NCBI GenBank assembly: GCA_963281255.1
Contig: OY725490.1
Span: 62,001 to 126,000, forward strand
From: Aphrocallistes beatrix
Lineage: Eukaryota > Porifera > Hexactinellida > Sceptrulophora > Aphrocallistidae
Direction: 5' to 3'
Length of the DNA: 64,000 nt
Shown: positions 53,914-64,000 of the stretch, in pieces
Layout of the letters: the number at the start of each line of letters is the position of its first letter
Position numbering within the stretch: the first letter of the stretch is position 1
Translations under genes and position numbers: made by a program
The notes under the pieces: generated by a model
What the model was told of the DNA's origin: nothing
Database searches by the model: none
Seen by the model: the letters and a program-made list of their open reading frames with translations, nothing else

Positions 53914-54632
53914 GGACCACTCAAATGTTTCAAAATAGAACTGATAGCAGTGTTGTGTGTTTGAATGAAGTCATAAGTGAAAGAGTATAGGAAAGGTTTA
54001 CTGCAGGTAAGCACATAAATAATCTCGTTAGTTAGTTTGATGTCAACTGGTGGTTGCAGCATACTTTGTCCGAAATGAGATATGCGCGGTAACTCTTTGC
54101 AAAAGATTCGGATTCTAATCCATTTACTTCACTGATTGCGATCCCAATTGATTGACTAAATTGGGGTTCTTCAATAGCTCGAAACTGTGTGATAAGATTT
54201 CCGTTTAAATCATGAACTGACACACGATTAGATTTATGCAGATATACAAACATTCTATTTTCTGAAATAGCAATAGAACGAGGAGCATTTATCTTATCTC
54301 CAAACTTATACAAATACCTTGCATCGCTATCAAACACTTGGACTCTATCGTTGCCCAGATCTGATACATAAATGTTTCCAGTTTGATAGTCCACTGCTAC
54401 TCCATAAGGATAGTTGAACATTCCTTCTTCACACTCCGTTTCCCTTCTATCCTCACTACAGGAGTCATTCCACTCTTGTGAGCTAGTACAGGCAGACTAG
54501 ACACTCCAGGAGTGGACTCTGTAACCACAACTCTGCCTAGCTCCTCAGCTAGACCATTCACAGTCCCCCCAGACTCTACACGGATACGTTTTGCAGTTGC
54601 CATTATTGAATAAATCAAGCTAAGACATTATA

Positions 54633-54676
54633 ACTGGTATAGTAAATTGATTCTACCTAAGAACTAGCAAATATAT
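54633..54676 (-). promoter_or_regulatory. Conserved upstream block, NHL copy 5
   Basis: Contains agtaaattgattctacc and aagaactagcaaatatatg, 30 bp before the start of the pseudogene. Confidence 0.35.
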
Positions 54677-56535
54677 GAATGTACAGTATTATAAGTTTTG
54701 CTCATTAGGTATAAAGTTTCTTATACTCAACAATCTAAGTTATTATGTTGTTTAGAGATTATAATTTTAATATTCTCAATGAATTTAAAAGGCTTTAGAG
54801 TCTAAAACCTAGAACTGTGTTTTGCATGGTGAGTCTTGTGGAGAAAATAAGTGTCTTAACACGCAGCTAAATTCGAGAATCAAAGCCACTGCTTCTGTAA
54901 AAAATGTCTCTTATTATCGATGTGCCAAGACGATTTAGGATGCACCTCCCATCATACCAAATGGATAATTGAAACAGGATTCCCCACTACCGTCACTCAC
55001 AAACAGTTTGAGAGTAAAACTCAAATATAATTATCAGGAAGTGCTTAAAATATCGGTGGAAGGAGAATTGTATTAACTAATTACTAAATATTAACAGGAC
55101 GAAGTAACAAGTCGATCAAACTATTTTAAATATTTCAAACTGTTGAATCGGAAAATTTTTATAACTATGGGTCAATAATAATACAATAAACTACTTCATC
55201 CCTGGTGCAAAATATCAGCTTTGATGGTAGGCATTATATATAGTAGGCTATGGTCAGAGCTTCTGTAAGCCACCAATTGATTAAAATTACAGATATAGAA
55301 CTAATGGAAAGAGAAATCTGAAAAATATGAGATTTTTACCAGAACATTTAGCTCATTAGTGACTATTCACTGTGTTGATTATAATACTATGTTATCCTTA
55401 TTTAAGGATGGATCACTGAATACTAAAAGTACAATGGATGAGGAGACTCTACACTTGTTTAGTCAATCGAATATTACTCCAGGAGAATCTTATTTCAAAT
55501 TATAATCTAAGACCGCGAGACTCTCGTTTAAGCCTATACTGTTAAACCAAGTGTTTAGGATGGACATACCTAATTCATAGAATGGAACGGAACGGAACTA
55601 TTCCGGGAAATCTGATTCCTAACTTACGAACTTGACGAAGGGTTCTGGAATTCTAAACGCCTATATTACGGAATAGTCCGTAATATAGAGATTCATAATA
55701 TGCGGATGGGACATTCCGTAAAATAGACATTTTAAATTCGGCAATCGTTCCGTCAAGTTCCGAAAATTATGCGCTCAATTTCCTGAAATCGTTCCGTTCC
55801 GTTTAATTCTGTAAATTAGGTATTTCTGTTTAGGAGCGTGAAAATCCGAAGAACAAATTCCCAATCGACTCCATCGCTAATTCAACTTCGGAAAGATTGG
55901 ACACTCTCAGGAACTTTCCTTAATCATCTAGCTTTGAAGTAGATTGTTCATTAACTCGAAATTCAGTATACAGTGGAATTTTCTTGTTAGCAATATTGCT
56001 ATGTTACCACCAAATCTTCAGGTCCCTGCTGGTGAAGATTTTGTGTTAATTCAGTTCCTTTATTATCAACTTCGCTTATTAGCAACCATTTCATGAGCAA
56101 AACCCGAGTTGATAACAAGCGAATTCCAAAGTAATTAGTCCTAGTCTCAGATGATAGTCAATGAAGAATTGGAATATGACAATTTAGAATTTCAACTCAA
56201 ATTTATAAATGAGACAGTCTCGTCATGATTGAACAGTGGAATCTCAATGCAGTAGGAAGATATCTCCATCCTTGAGAATGTAAGGCTGAGATATGCATTG
56301 GGACTGTTACTTGTATAATAATAAGTTAGCACCTCAACAATATTATTACGACACAAATATACATGTATAGGATTAGAGGTATAAGTACATAAATATTTGA
56401 ATACACAGAATAGTATAACAATACGTAGACTATTGGAAAATAAAAACAAATAGAAAGAAAAGAAATAGAAAAATGTAAAGAAATGACATAGTGAATGTCA
56501 GAAGAAAAGGCAAGAAATATTGAAGGGGAAAAATA
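54677..56535. other. Spacer between NHL copies 5 and 6
   Basis: Holds half of the mariner-like fold-back sequence (54690-54850), a diverged AGGAGCG-type region at about 55500-55570, a palindromic stretch of ggaacggaac and complements at 55580-55820, and the shared NHL 3' flank (56060-56320). No gene supported. Confidence 0.6.
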
Positions 56536-57447
56536 TCAGAAAATGAGGAGAGAGTGGTTGTTGTCGACAACTATGATTCTCCCTTTTGAATCCAGTGTAA
56601 CTCCTAACGGTAGAGATACACAATCAGTAATTGTGCGCACTGACTCACCTCTTTGATTGAAAATAACAATAGCATCTTCACTATAATCCGATATTATAAA
56701 GAGACCAGATCCATCTATGCAGAATGCGTAAGGAGATTTCAAGTGTTTGCAAATAGAACTGATAGCAGTGTTGTGTGTTTGAGTGAAGTCATAAGCGAAA
56801 GAGTGTAGGAAAGGTCTATTGTGGCAAAGCACATAAATAAACTCGTTAGTTAGTTTGATGCCATAAGGTGCTTTCAGTATTCCTTGTCCGAACTGAGATT
56901 TTAAGGGTAAATCTTTGCAAAACATTTGTATTCTATAATTAATATAATCACACACATAGATGTCTCCATTCATTTCATTGATTGCGATTCCATTTGGGCC
57001 TTGCAATCGGGATTGTCCACTACTTCCGAACTGTGTGATAAGAGTTCCGTTCAAATCATGAACTGACACACAATTAGAGTAATACTGACTAACAAACACT
57101 CTATTTTCTGAAATAGCAATGGAATCAGGATTATTAAACTTTTCTCGAAACTTGTACAAATATCTTCCATTGCTATCAAACACTTGGATTCTGTTGCCGA
57201 TACTTTCTGATACATAAATATTTCCAGCTTGATAGTCCACTGCTACTCCAGTAGGATCGCTGAACATTCCATCTTCACTACTCCGTTTCCCTCCTACCCT
57301 CACTGCAGGAGTCATTCCACTCTTGTGAGCTAGTACAGGCAGACTAGACACTCCAGCAGTAGACTCAGTAACCACGATTCTGTCTAGCTCCTCAGCTAGA
57401 CCATTCACAGTCCCATCAAACTCTACACTTATTTCAGCAGTTGCCAT
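56536..57447 (-). CDS. NHL-repeat beta-propeller protein, copy 6
   Basis: 303 residues, intact. Blade 1 loop SESIGNRIQVF (the usual Asp of SD is Glu), blade 3 CDYINYRIQMF. It starts MATAEIS. The polyadenylation site seen after other copies is altered (aatatt), so a different signal must be used if it is expressed. Confidence 0.85.
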   Translation of the reverse strand: MATAEISVEFDGTVNGLAEELDRIVVTESTAGVSSLPVLAHKSGMTPAVRVGGKRSSEDGMFSDPTGVAVDYQAGNIYVSESIGNRIQVFDSNGRYLYKFREKFNNPDSIAISENRVFVSQYYSNCVSVHDLNGTLITQFGSSGQSRLQGPNGIAINEMNGDIYVCDYINYRIQMFCKDLPLKSQFGQGILKAPYGIKLTNEFIYVLCHNRPFLHSFAYDFTQTHNTAISSICKHLKSPYAFCIDGSGLFIISDYSEDAIVIFNQRGESVRTITDCVSLPLGVTLDSKGRIIVVDNNHSLLIF

Positions 57448-57471
57448 TGAATAAATCAAACTAAGAGAATA

Positions 57472-57518
57472 GAACTGGTATAGTAAATTGTTTCTACCAA
57501 AGAACTAGCAATTATATG
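57472..57518 (-). promoter_or_regulatory. Conserved upstream block, NHL copy 6
   Basis: Contains agtaaattgtttctacc and aagaactagcaattatatg about 30 bp before the start. Confidence 0.4.
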
Positions 57519-58242
57519 AGAGTACAGGATTAGGCATAAGTTTGCTCATTAGGTATAAAATTTCTTACACTCAAACAATTTTAGTTATTATAATATTTAG
57601 AGATTAGAATTTTTGGTTTGGATTGAATTTGAGAATTGTGGATGAGGAGGTTTGGTTGTGGATGGAAATTGAATCTTACTGTCCAGGTTCAAAGTATCAG
57701 TGCTGCCTTTGTGTGTTCTTGTTGTTCAGTGAAGTATTCTTTACTGTTATATTTGGTTGCTATATTTGGTCAGATTTTCTGGAATTCGCCAATTGTCTTC
57801 AAGTAGAAAATTGCAGCTATATAACTAATATAGAACTAATGGAATAAGATATCAGAAAAAAAGTATGAGCAGATTTCAATCAAAACATTTAACTTATAAG
57901 CAAAACAATCGATAATTTTAAGATAAATTGAAATCGATGTACAACTAACTGCACCCTCTCCCAAAAATATACTTTGAAGTGCTAAAGTCAACAATTTCCT
58001 GTCGAACCCCATCATACCAAATGGACATTTGAGCTAAAACTCTCCACTACCGTCTCTCCCAAACAGTTTGTTGAGAGTTCCACTCAAATATAATTATCAG
58101 GAAGTGCTTGAAATATCGGTGGAAGGAGAATTGTATTAATTAATTGCTAAACTAACTAACAAGAAGAAGTAACAAGTCGATTCAACTATTTTAAACATTC
58201 TAAAAGTGGTGCAAATATCAGCTTTGTTGGTAGGCTTTATAT
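57519..58242. other. Upstream flank of NHL copy 6
   Basis: Includes a truncated half of the mariner-like sequence (57530-57600) and diverged copies of the block seen at 43460-43900 and 48110-48500 (tttggttgctatatttggtc). No gene. Confidence 0.6.
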
Positions 58243-58612
58243 CAGTGATTTTCAAAGTGGGCCGTAGAGCCCCCAGGGGGCGCTGAAAGGTTGTTGGGGG
58301 GCGCGATAATGTAAGGGGGCGCTGGGGGGGCGCTAATGTGTTTTGTTAGCAATACATCTACGATATTTGAACCTCCAAAAAAAATATGTATTCCAGAATA
58401 TTGATGGTCAATCTTTGAAACAAATTTCAACATTCACTGTAGTTGTAAGAGCTAGAAAGTACAATAATCACACTGTCAATCATTTTCTGTGACTAATTAA
58501 TACAATAATTACACTGTTGATGGCTTACGGATCATGAGTAAGGGGAGGGAGCGGTGTCGACAGTAAAATCCTGATTAGGGGGCGGTGTGCTAAATTAGTT
58601 TGAGAAACACTG
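58243..58612. mobile_element. hAT-type MITE, 370 bp
   Basis: Ends cagtgattttcaaagtgg and agtttgagaaacactg. Perfect 8-bp duplication ctttatat at 58235-58242 and 58613-58620. GC-rich inside, with ggggggcgc runs. A different family from those at 15442 and 27537. Confidence 0.9.
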
Positions 58613-61476
58613 CTTTATATAAAGTAGGCTATAGTCAGAGCTTCTGTAAGCCACTTGTTGAGCATTTTCAACCAGTACTCGACTGATCCTGAATTTCTTA
58701 GTCGTTAACTTTGTCACCACTTAGTATTACTAAGCCGTTTTGGTAACTTAGGGAAAATTTTGTCGAGCCATGGATTTAACATTCCTATTATCAGTACATG
58801 CTAGTTATTATTGTGCACTTTTAGTATAATTGTTCTTTTTCTCTTTCTTATTATCACCATTTCTATACCATCAGGGGATTAAAGTTTCACGAAAAAACAT
58901 ATAACTTTTTTACTGGAAGGAAGCGCCCCCCACTTCTATTTTTGGCAAAACACCACTGGCTATACCGTCGCCTGTTTTTCGGGATAAGACTCTTCTGAAG
59001 CTGGCAAAGAATAAAATGGAGTCTAGAAACTCAGGCCAAGGAATCAATTCATCGTCTGATCTAGAATCGTACACATTACCAATAACCTGTTGGATATTAC
59101 TTTCTGCAGATGTGATATAAGATGCAGTATCAGAATTAGTGCAAATATCCTCCGAGTTAGTGTGTACTGATGACGGAACAGAAATATCATTTAGTAGAAA
59201 TATTATTCGATTCAAGTTGGCGAACTGGAAAATATTCACCCATATGACAAATTATTCCGATATGTATATATTCACTTCAATCTTACATTATCGAATCGAG
59301 GACGCATAAACGTTGATATAATTCGTTGGGATACCATGTGGATCTTCATTATAAACTGATACTTGTAGGAAGGGTAACTTACTTCGTGGATCATGAAACT
59401 TCTGCTCTTCTACACCTGAATTAGTAAAACAGTTTGAATGAGAAGTTCGTCATCTTTGTACTCTAGAGAGAGACAGTTACGTTTGGTGGCAGAGCTGAAT
59501 AGCATGGGGGACATCCTGGTAGTATAGTCGGTACAGTTATTTCTGCTTAGGACGGCTACGTGGTATTTCTCGATAACTTCCCACTCCATTTGGCACTCTG
59601 TGTGTGGTTTTGATTTCGTCCTTTCTAAAGTGTTTGGAGCATACGCACACAACTCTTAGGTCGTCTCTATCCTCTCTGTGCAGGGATCGTAGCCAGGCAT
59701 GTCTCAATTCATTCGGTTTATCAGGAATCGTGGATACAGAAATTCTGTCAGTTGGTGATAGTTACTTGTACAGATTGGATTAGATCTGTATTGGACATGA
59801 TTGTAGAGTTCTAGGATAGCTAACGAGACAGACAAGTATTAGAAAGCGTCAGAAAGGAATCAGACAAAGAAAAGATAATAAAATAAAAAGATATAAATAC
59901 GTATAATTAAAGATTTGTCAAGAATGTGTATATATACGCGTACATTGTGGGGATACTTAATCATTTTGGTTTATGTATACCTACTTTTACTAAATTTTTT
60001 AAAACTATGGGCTATTAATAATGTTATTAATCGCCAGCAATGGGAGGGAAGTGAGAGCCATTGTGTGCGCATCTTCCTTGTTTTCATTAGAGGTCTTAAT
60101 TGAAGGAAGATTCTTTGTAGAAGCGGAGCATTGGCATAAAGTGTTCACATTCCTGTTGTGCTAATCTGGCTCACCGTAAGCAGAGTTCTATGCTTAGAAT
60201 GATTGGAGAGCTCCGTAGACTGTAATGCTCTGATCGCTAAGAGGATGTGAGAAGAAGATTGAGTGAAGAACGCACGCTTTGATGTAACCGGAGAGAAGGG
60301 ACAGGAAATACCTCCGCTGTGATTTGGGTTGCCACCTGTTATCTGCTCGAATGCTATTTTGGTGAGGGTTTGAATACGGGTGAGAGGACGTGTAAGTATT
60401 GTGATTAATTTACCAAGACTTTGTATAGACAAGGACTAGGGATACTGAATTTTGGTTCCCGCGAGGATCAATGGATTGCTAGGCAGCGAGAGCGTTGGAG
60501 AGAAGTGGGCGGGGTGGATGTCGGTAGGGATGTGGGAGGACATCTGTTTTGAGGAAGTGTTATGTGGAGGTTGTTACATAAGTTTGGTTCCTGTGCAGTG
60601 GGGTGATACTGGTTAGTAGAGGTGTGTGGTGAATAAAGTTCGTAGGAGCGCAGTAAGTAAGGGTTTGGTCATAGTATGGTTATGGAGTTTTAGAATATTC
60701 TGAACTAGAAATACTGGGTTATGGCAAATTGAGGAAAGTTGACGAAGGGAGATGGTTGGATCTTGATGGATATATAAGGGAGTTCAATGTACGAGGTTGC
60801 ACGTAGTGAACTGACCATACTGTTGCCTGGATGGTGTAGGGATTGGATGAGCATTATTAACCATATAATGCCTATCTCAAAAATAAAAAGAACACAGTGG
60901 ACAATGGACAGGGGACACAGTGTCCCCGATATTACGGATGTCTCCCAGCCATTTTCTATGGCACTGAAGCCATATAAATGCTGGACATTCTACAGTTAAA
61001 AGAAAGAATCGCAATCATAGCCAATACTGTGATTGGAGAAATCGATTAAGATCATTTCATCTTTTTTGTTACTTGACATAATTTCTATCGCATCAAAATT
61101 ATTAAAATGGAAAATTTTTGTGATTTTTCGTGCGATAACGATTATAACAGTAGGACAGACGTGTTTAGAGATGCAATCTCCCTTTTTGGCGAATAAATAT
61201 GACCACAGGCGCCTAAAGGGCACCTCGCAGCGCAAACAAGCGAAGCGCGCTTGTAATTATTTGGAATTATGCCATTCATAATATGAAATCATTAATATAA
61301 GCCTATGCATATGTAACAAAAGAAAATAGTAAATGTAATTAAGATGTACATAAACAGGAAACTAAAATCAAAAGTAAAGAAAAAGAAAACCGGTGAGAAT
61401 TTCAAAATTAAATAAGAGATTACGAATGATTAAAAGTTATGTGTGAACATATCAATCCAATAATTGGAAAAAGGAA
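58613..61476. other. Unassigned region before NHL copy 7
   Basis: Minus-strand open frames of 109 (58910-59239), 80 (59410-59652) and 95 residues (60145-60432) have no recognisable domains and no convincing splice joins, so I do not call a gene. Other content: a plus-strand Helitron 3' hairpin near 61237-61253 and a tattacggatgtctc stretch related to 22100. A transcribed gene here remains possible. Confidence 0.45.
61201..61253 (+). mobile_element. Helitron 3' end fragment
   Basis: Ends caagcgaagcgcgcttg followed by T, like the complete elements. No matching TC start was found within a few hundred bases upstream. Confidence 0.55.
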
Positions 61477-62388
61477 TCAGAAAATGTAAAGAGAGTGATC
61501 GTGACTGACAAGTACGATTTTTTCTTTTGAATTCAGTGTAACTCCAATCGGAGCTGACACGCTATCAGTAACTGTGTGCACTAATTCCCCTCGTTGATTG
61601 AAAATAAGAATAGCATTTAGAATCAAATCTGATATAATAAAGTGACCAGATCCATCTATGCAGAATGCTAAAGGATGTTTCAAGTGTTTGGAAATAGAAC
61701 TGATTGCAGTGTTGTGTTTTTGAGTCAAGTCATAAGTGAAAGAGTATAGGAAAGGTTCATCGCAGCTAAGCACATAAATAAACTCGTTTGTTAGTTTGAT
61801 GTCATAAGGTGCATTCAGTATTCCCTGTCCGAACTGAGATTTTAACGGGAAATCTTTGCAAAACATGTGTATTCGAAAATCATTATATTTATACAAATAG
61901 ATGTCTCCATTCATTTCATTGATTGCGATCCCAGTTGGACGATGCAAATGGAATTCTCCAATACTTCCTAACTGTGCGATGAGAGTTCCGTTCAAATCAT
62001 GAACTGACACACAATTAGAGAAATACTGACATATAAACACTCTATTTTCTGAAACAGCAATAGAACGAGGACTATCCATCTTATCTTCAAACTTGTACAA
62101 ATACTTACCATTGCCATCAAACACTTGGACTCTATTGTTGACAATATCTGACACATAAATATTTCCAGTTTGATAGTCAACTGCTACTCCATAAGGACAA
62201 TTGAACATTCCTTCTTCACTACTCTGTTTCCCTCCTACCCTCACTACAGGAGCCATTCCACTCTTGTGAGCTAGTACAGGCAGACTAGACACTCCAGCAG
62301 TTGACTCAGTAAGCACGATTCTTTCTGGTTCCTCGTCTAGACCATTCACAGTCTCATCAGACTCTAAACCGGAATCATCAGTTGCCAT
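61477..62388 (-). CDS. NHL-repeat beta-propeller protein, copy 7
   Basis: 303 residues from MATDDSG; an upstream in-frame Met would add eleven residues not shared by the family. Blade 1 loop SDIVNNRVQ; blade 3 reads YKYNDFRIHMF, losing the usual Cys-Asp. The 5' flank is like copy 4, which suggests these two duplicated from each other. Confidence 0.85.
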   Translation of the reverse strand: MATDDSGLESDETVNGLDEEPERIVLTESTAGVSSLPVLAHKSGMAPVVRVGGKQSSEEGMFNCPYGVAVDYQTGNIYVSDIVNNRVQVFDGNGKYLYKFEDKMDSPRSIAVSENRVFICQYFSNCVSVHDLNGTLIAQLGSIGEFHLHRPTGIAINEMNGDIYLYKYNDFRIHMFCKDFPLKSQFGQGILNAPYDIKLTNEFIYVLSCDEPFLYSFTYDLTQKHNTAISSISKHLKHPLAFCIDGSGHFIISDLILNAILIFNQRGELVHTVTDSVSAPIGVTLNSKEKIVLVSHDHSLYIF

Positions 62389-62576
62389 TATTGAATTAAT
62401 CAAGCTAAGAGAATGGAACAAATGGAAATATAAACACTTTTTTAATTATCATCAAAACATACATTATAATTAATTAGACTATTTTATAACAGTCAAATGT
62501 ATTCTATGTACGTTGTAGTATATTTGAATAAAATATTGGATACTTGCCCCTCTGACCCGCGTGCTTATAGTTAGTA

Positions 62577-63337
62577 CAAGCGCGCTTCGCTTGCTTGCGC
62601 TGCGCGGCTTGCAGACACTGCGTGTCTGCAGATTTACCCAGTGGGCGCTTGGGGATATGAGAGAAACAATACGTCGCTTTCTTGTTTTGTACTAAGTACG
62701 CTGGATTGTCATTTGTCTACGGTTACATTAATGAAATCAGAACTGTAGCAGAAATTTTGTTTCGTGATAAATATAATTTACTTCGTATTAAGTCAACTAA
62801 TCCTGAATGTAAGCTCAATTTGAATACACAAAGTTCACATTGCTAAAGATTATTATACTTAAATAATCAATTCCAGTCTATGTCGTTAAAAGTTATTGTA
62901 TGATCGAATTGATTGATCGTAGCATATAATACACTTTAATTGTTGTTAACAATCAAATTAGACTCAAAATAGCATTATTCAATCATTTATATGAAATAGA
63001 ATCGTTTTAATGGCATTATAAAAGGCTGATAATTGTTTGGTTCTTACATAAACCAATTAATTTCAATCACAAATAGTCCTTTGGATTGTAGGCATAAGTC
63101 ACTACTATTTTATTCCAATGTATTTGCATTATAAAATAATCGAAGTTGATTGGTCAGCACATTTTGTCACCTATCTCGGCGAGGTGTGAACATTTCGCTT
63201 AGATCTTCGAACTTAATCCTAGATTCACCATTTGACACCTACATGCCAATTTTCGTATCTCTACGACTTGCCAATTCTTCAATCAATTCGGACAAACAAA
63301 CAAAAAAAAAAAAATCCTAGCATTTTAATATATAAGA
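62577..63337 (-). mobile_element. Helitron-like element, 761 bp, with empty site at 51542
   Basis: On minus it starts TCTTATATATTAAAATGC and ends agcaagcgaagcgcgcttg. The flank of copy 4 shows the empty site (ttagta then tagttagtc); the element lies exactly between A and T, with no duplication. Its body is a close relative of the window-start element 138-1395. Confidence 0.9.
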
Positions 63338-63405
63338 TAGTTAGTCATTCTGGCCTTGGTATATATTACATACTCTAGTATATATCTACTATGCCTACTA
63401 TAATG

Positions 63406-63451
63406 TGTGGTGGAGTAAATTGATTCTACTAAAGAACTAGCAATTACATAT
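63406..63451 (-). promoter_or_regulatory. Conserved upstream block, NHL copy 7, displaced
   Basis: Same sequence as before copy 4 (gtaaattgattctac, aaagaactagcaattacat). The Helitron now puts it about 1 kb from the start codon. Confidence 0.4.
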
Positions 63452-64000
63452 AAGCACATATAAGGAATAAGGAAGTAAGGAAGTAAGAAGTAAGGAAGTA
63501 ATAAGGAAGTGTGACATATCTAAACATAGCCCGTGTATAATGTTCTACCATAGCCTACTATAATAAGGCCTGAGAGTAACTTGCGAATTTGGGACTAGGG
63601 ATGCGGTAGAAGATGGTTGAACTAATACATGAACTGCCTTAAATAATTAACAAAGCACAATAGAGTTTAGGAATGTATTACCAACATATATAAATATGGT
63701 ACCAAAGTACTCATATCCGTTGTTGAAATTTAGATTAGTCACCATATGGTTGCGCAATAGGGTCTGTTTGTGACAAATTTGGTGATTTTCAGAAGTCGTT
63801 TAGGGGCATTTCTAAGGGTTTTAATTGTAAAATCCTTCGCATAGAACTGAGATGTGAATGAGTTGATGCGAAAAATTTTTTCATGGAATGTCGCTAGATT
63901 CCAGTGTTGCTATGGAAACGTGTTTTGGTCAGTTTGGATCATATCTAGAAAACCACAAGGGCTAGACATTTAAATGTAATTCCATTTGATCGGAATTTCG
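63452..64000. other. Right edge of the window
   Basis: A short ggaagtaa-type repeat (about 63467-63508) followed by AT-rich sequence with no recognised feature. The last 250 bp (gacaaatttggtgattttc) may belong to an element cut by the window end. Confidence 0.5.

Larger units (their letters stand above)
52863..54603 (-). pseudogene. NHL-repeat copy 5, disrupted by a transposon
   Basis: Remains: the C-terminal part 53065-52863 (from about FCIDGSGHFIMSDY to the stop) and the N-terminal part 54603-53914. Besides the 848-bp insertion it has a 2-bp deletion near 54430 and a deletion of about 30 bp near 54115, where the other copies encode NGDIYVCD. The upstream block at 54633-54676 is still recognisable. 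Confidence 0.9.

Noticed and set aside
58910..60432. A possible multi-exon minus-strand gene
   Set aside because: The three frames lack recognisable domains, and I could not join them with consistent splice sites and phases.
1..64000. CRISPR arrays, operons, bacterial promoters, tRNA or rRNA genes
   Set aside because: The regular repeats are satellites without spacers; the genes are spliced and eukaryotic; no cloverleaf or rRNA sequence was seen.

Overview
This is a eukaryotic nuclear window, most likely from an invertebrate animal. The genes are spliced with GT-AG introns, mostly short, and encode animal ciliary and cell-polarity proteins (CEP164, Scribble, a Rab GTPase). The DNA between them is packed with class II transposons. 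No marker fixes the species; a sponge or another early-branching or lophotrochozoan animal would fit, but that is a guess.

Every gene I can support lies on the minus strand. From left to right: (1) 1,689-6,691, a 7-exon gene for a roughly 995-residue scaffold with an EVH1-like domain and a ubiquitin-fold domain; (2) 7,201-12,889, a 9-exon CEP164 gene (about 1,305 residues) with its WW domain and long coiled coils; (3) 13,519-16,021, a 3-exon gene for a 170-residue coiled-coil protein I do not recognise; (4) 17,775-18,359, an intronless Rab-type GTPase with Val in place of the catalytic Gln; (5) 19,771-30,049, a 25-exon Scribble-type LAP gene (leucine-rich repeats plus three PDZ domains, about 989 residues); (6) 32,366-33,886, an intronless 506-residue Tyr-x-Val-Pro-rich adaptor resembling the substrate domain of Cas proteins. 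For the spliced genes I followed the reading frame and phase across every junction, and all of them close.

The right half (38-62 kb) is a tandem array of seven intronless NHL beta-propeller genes, all in the same orientation. Five are intact (303-304 residues), one has a frameshifted last blade, and one is a pseudogene carrying an 848-bp transposon. The copies sit in duplicated blocks several kb long that share upstream and downstream sequence. The residues that differ most between paralogues lie in the loops after the SD/CD positions of blades 1 and 3.

Mobile DNA is the other main theme. Duplicated blocks supply empty sites for Helitron-like insertions, which gives exact ends: insertion between A and T, no target duplication, 5' TC, and a hairpin running up to a 3' CTTG. 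Also present are hAT-type MITEs with 8-bp target duplications, pogo/Tigger-like MITEs flanked by TA, large fold-back palindromes near 35-36 kb, a SINE-like family, an element with Ginger-like ends, and many micro- and minisatellites. I saw no rRNA, tRNA, CRISPR or prokaryotic-type feature.
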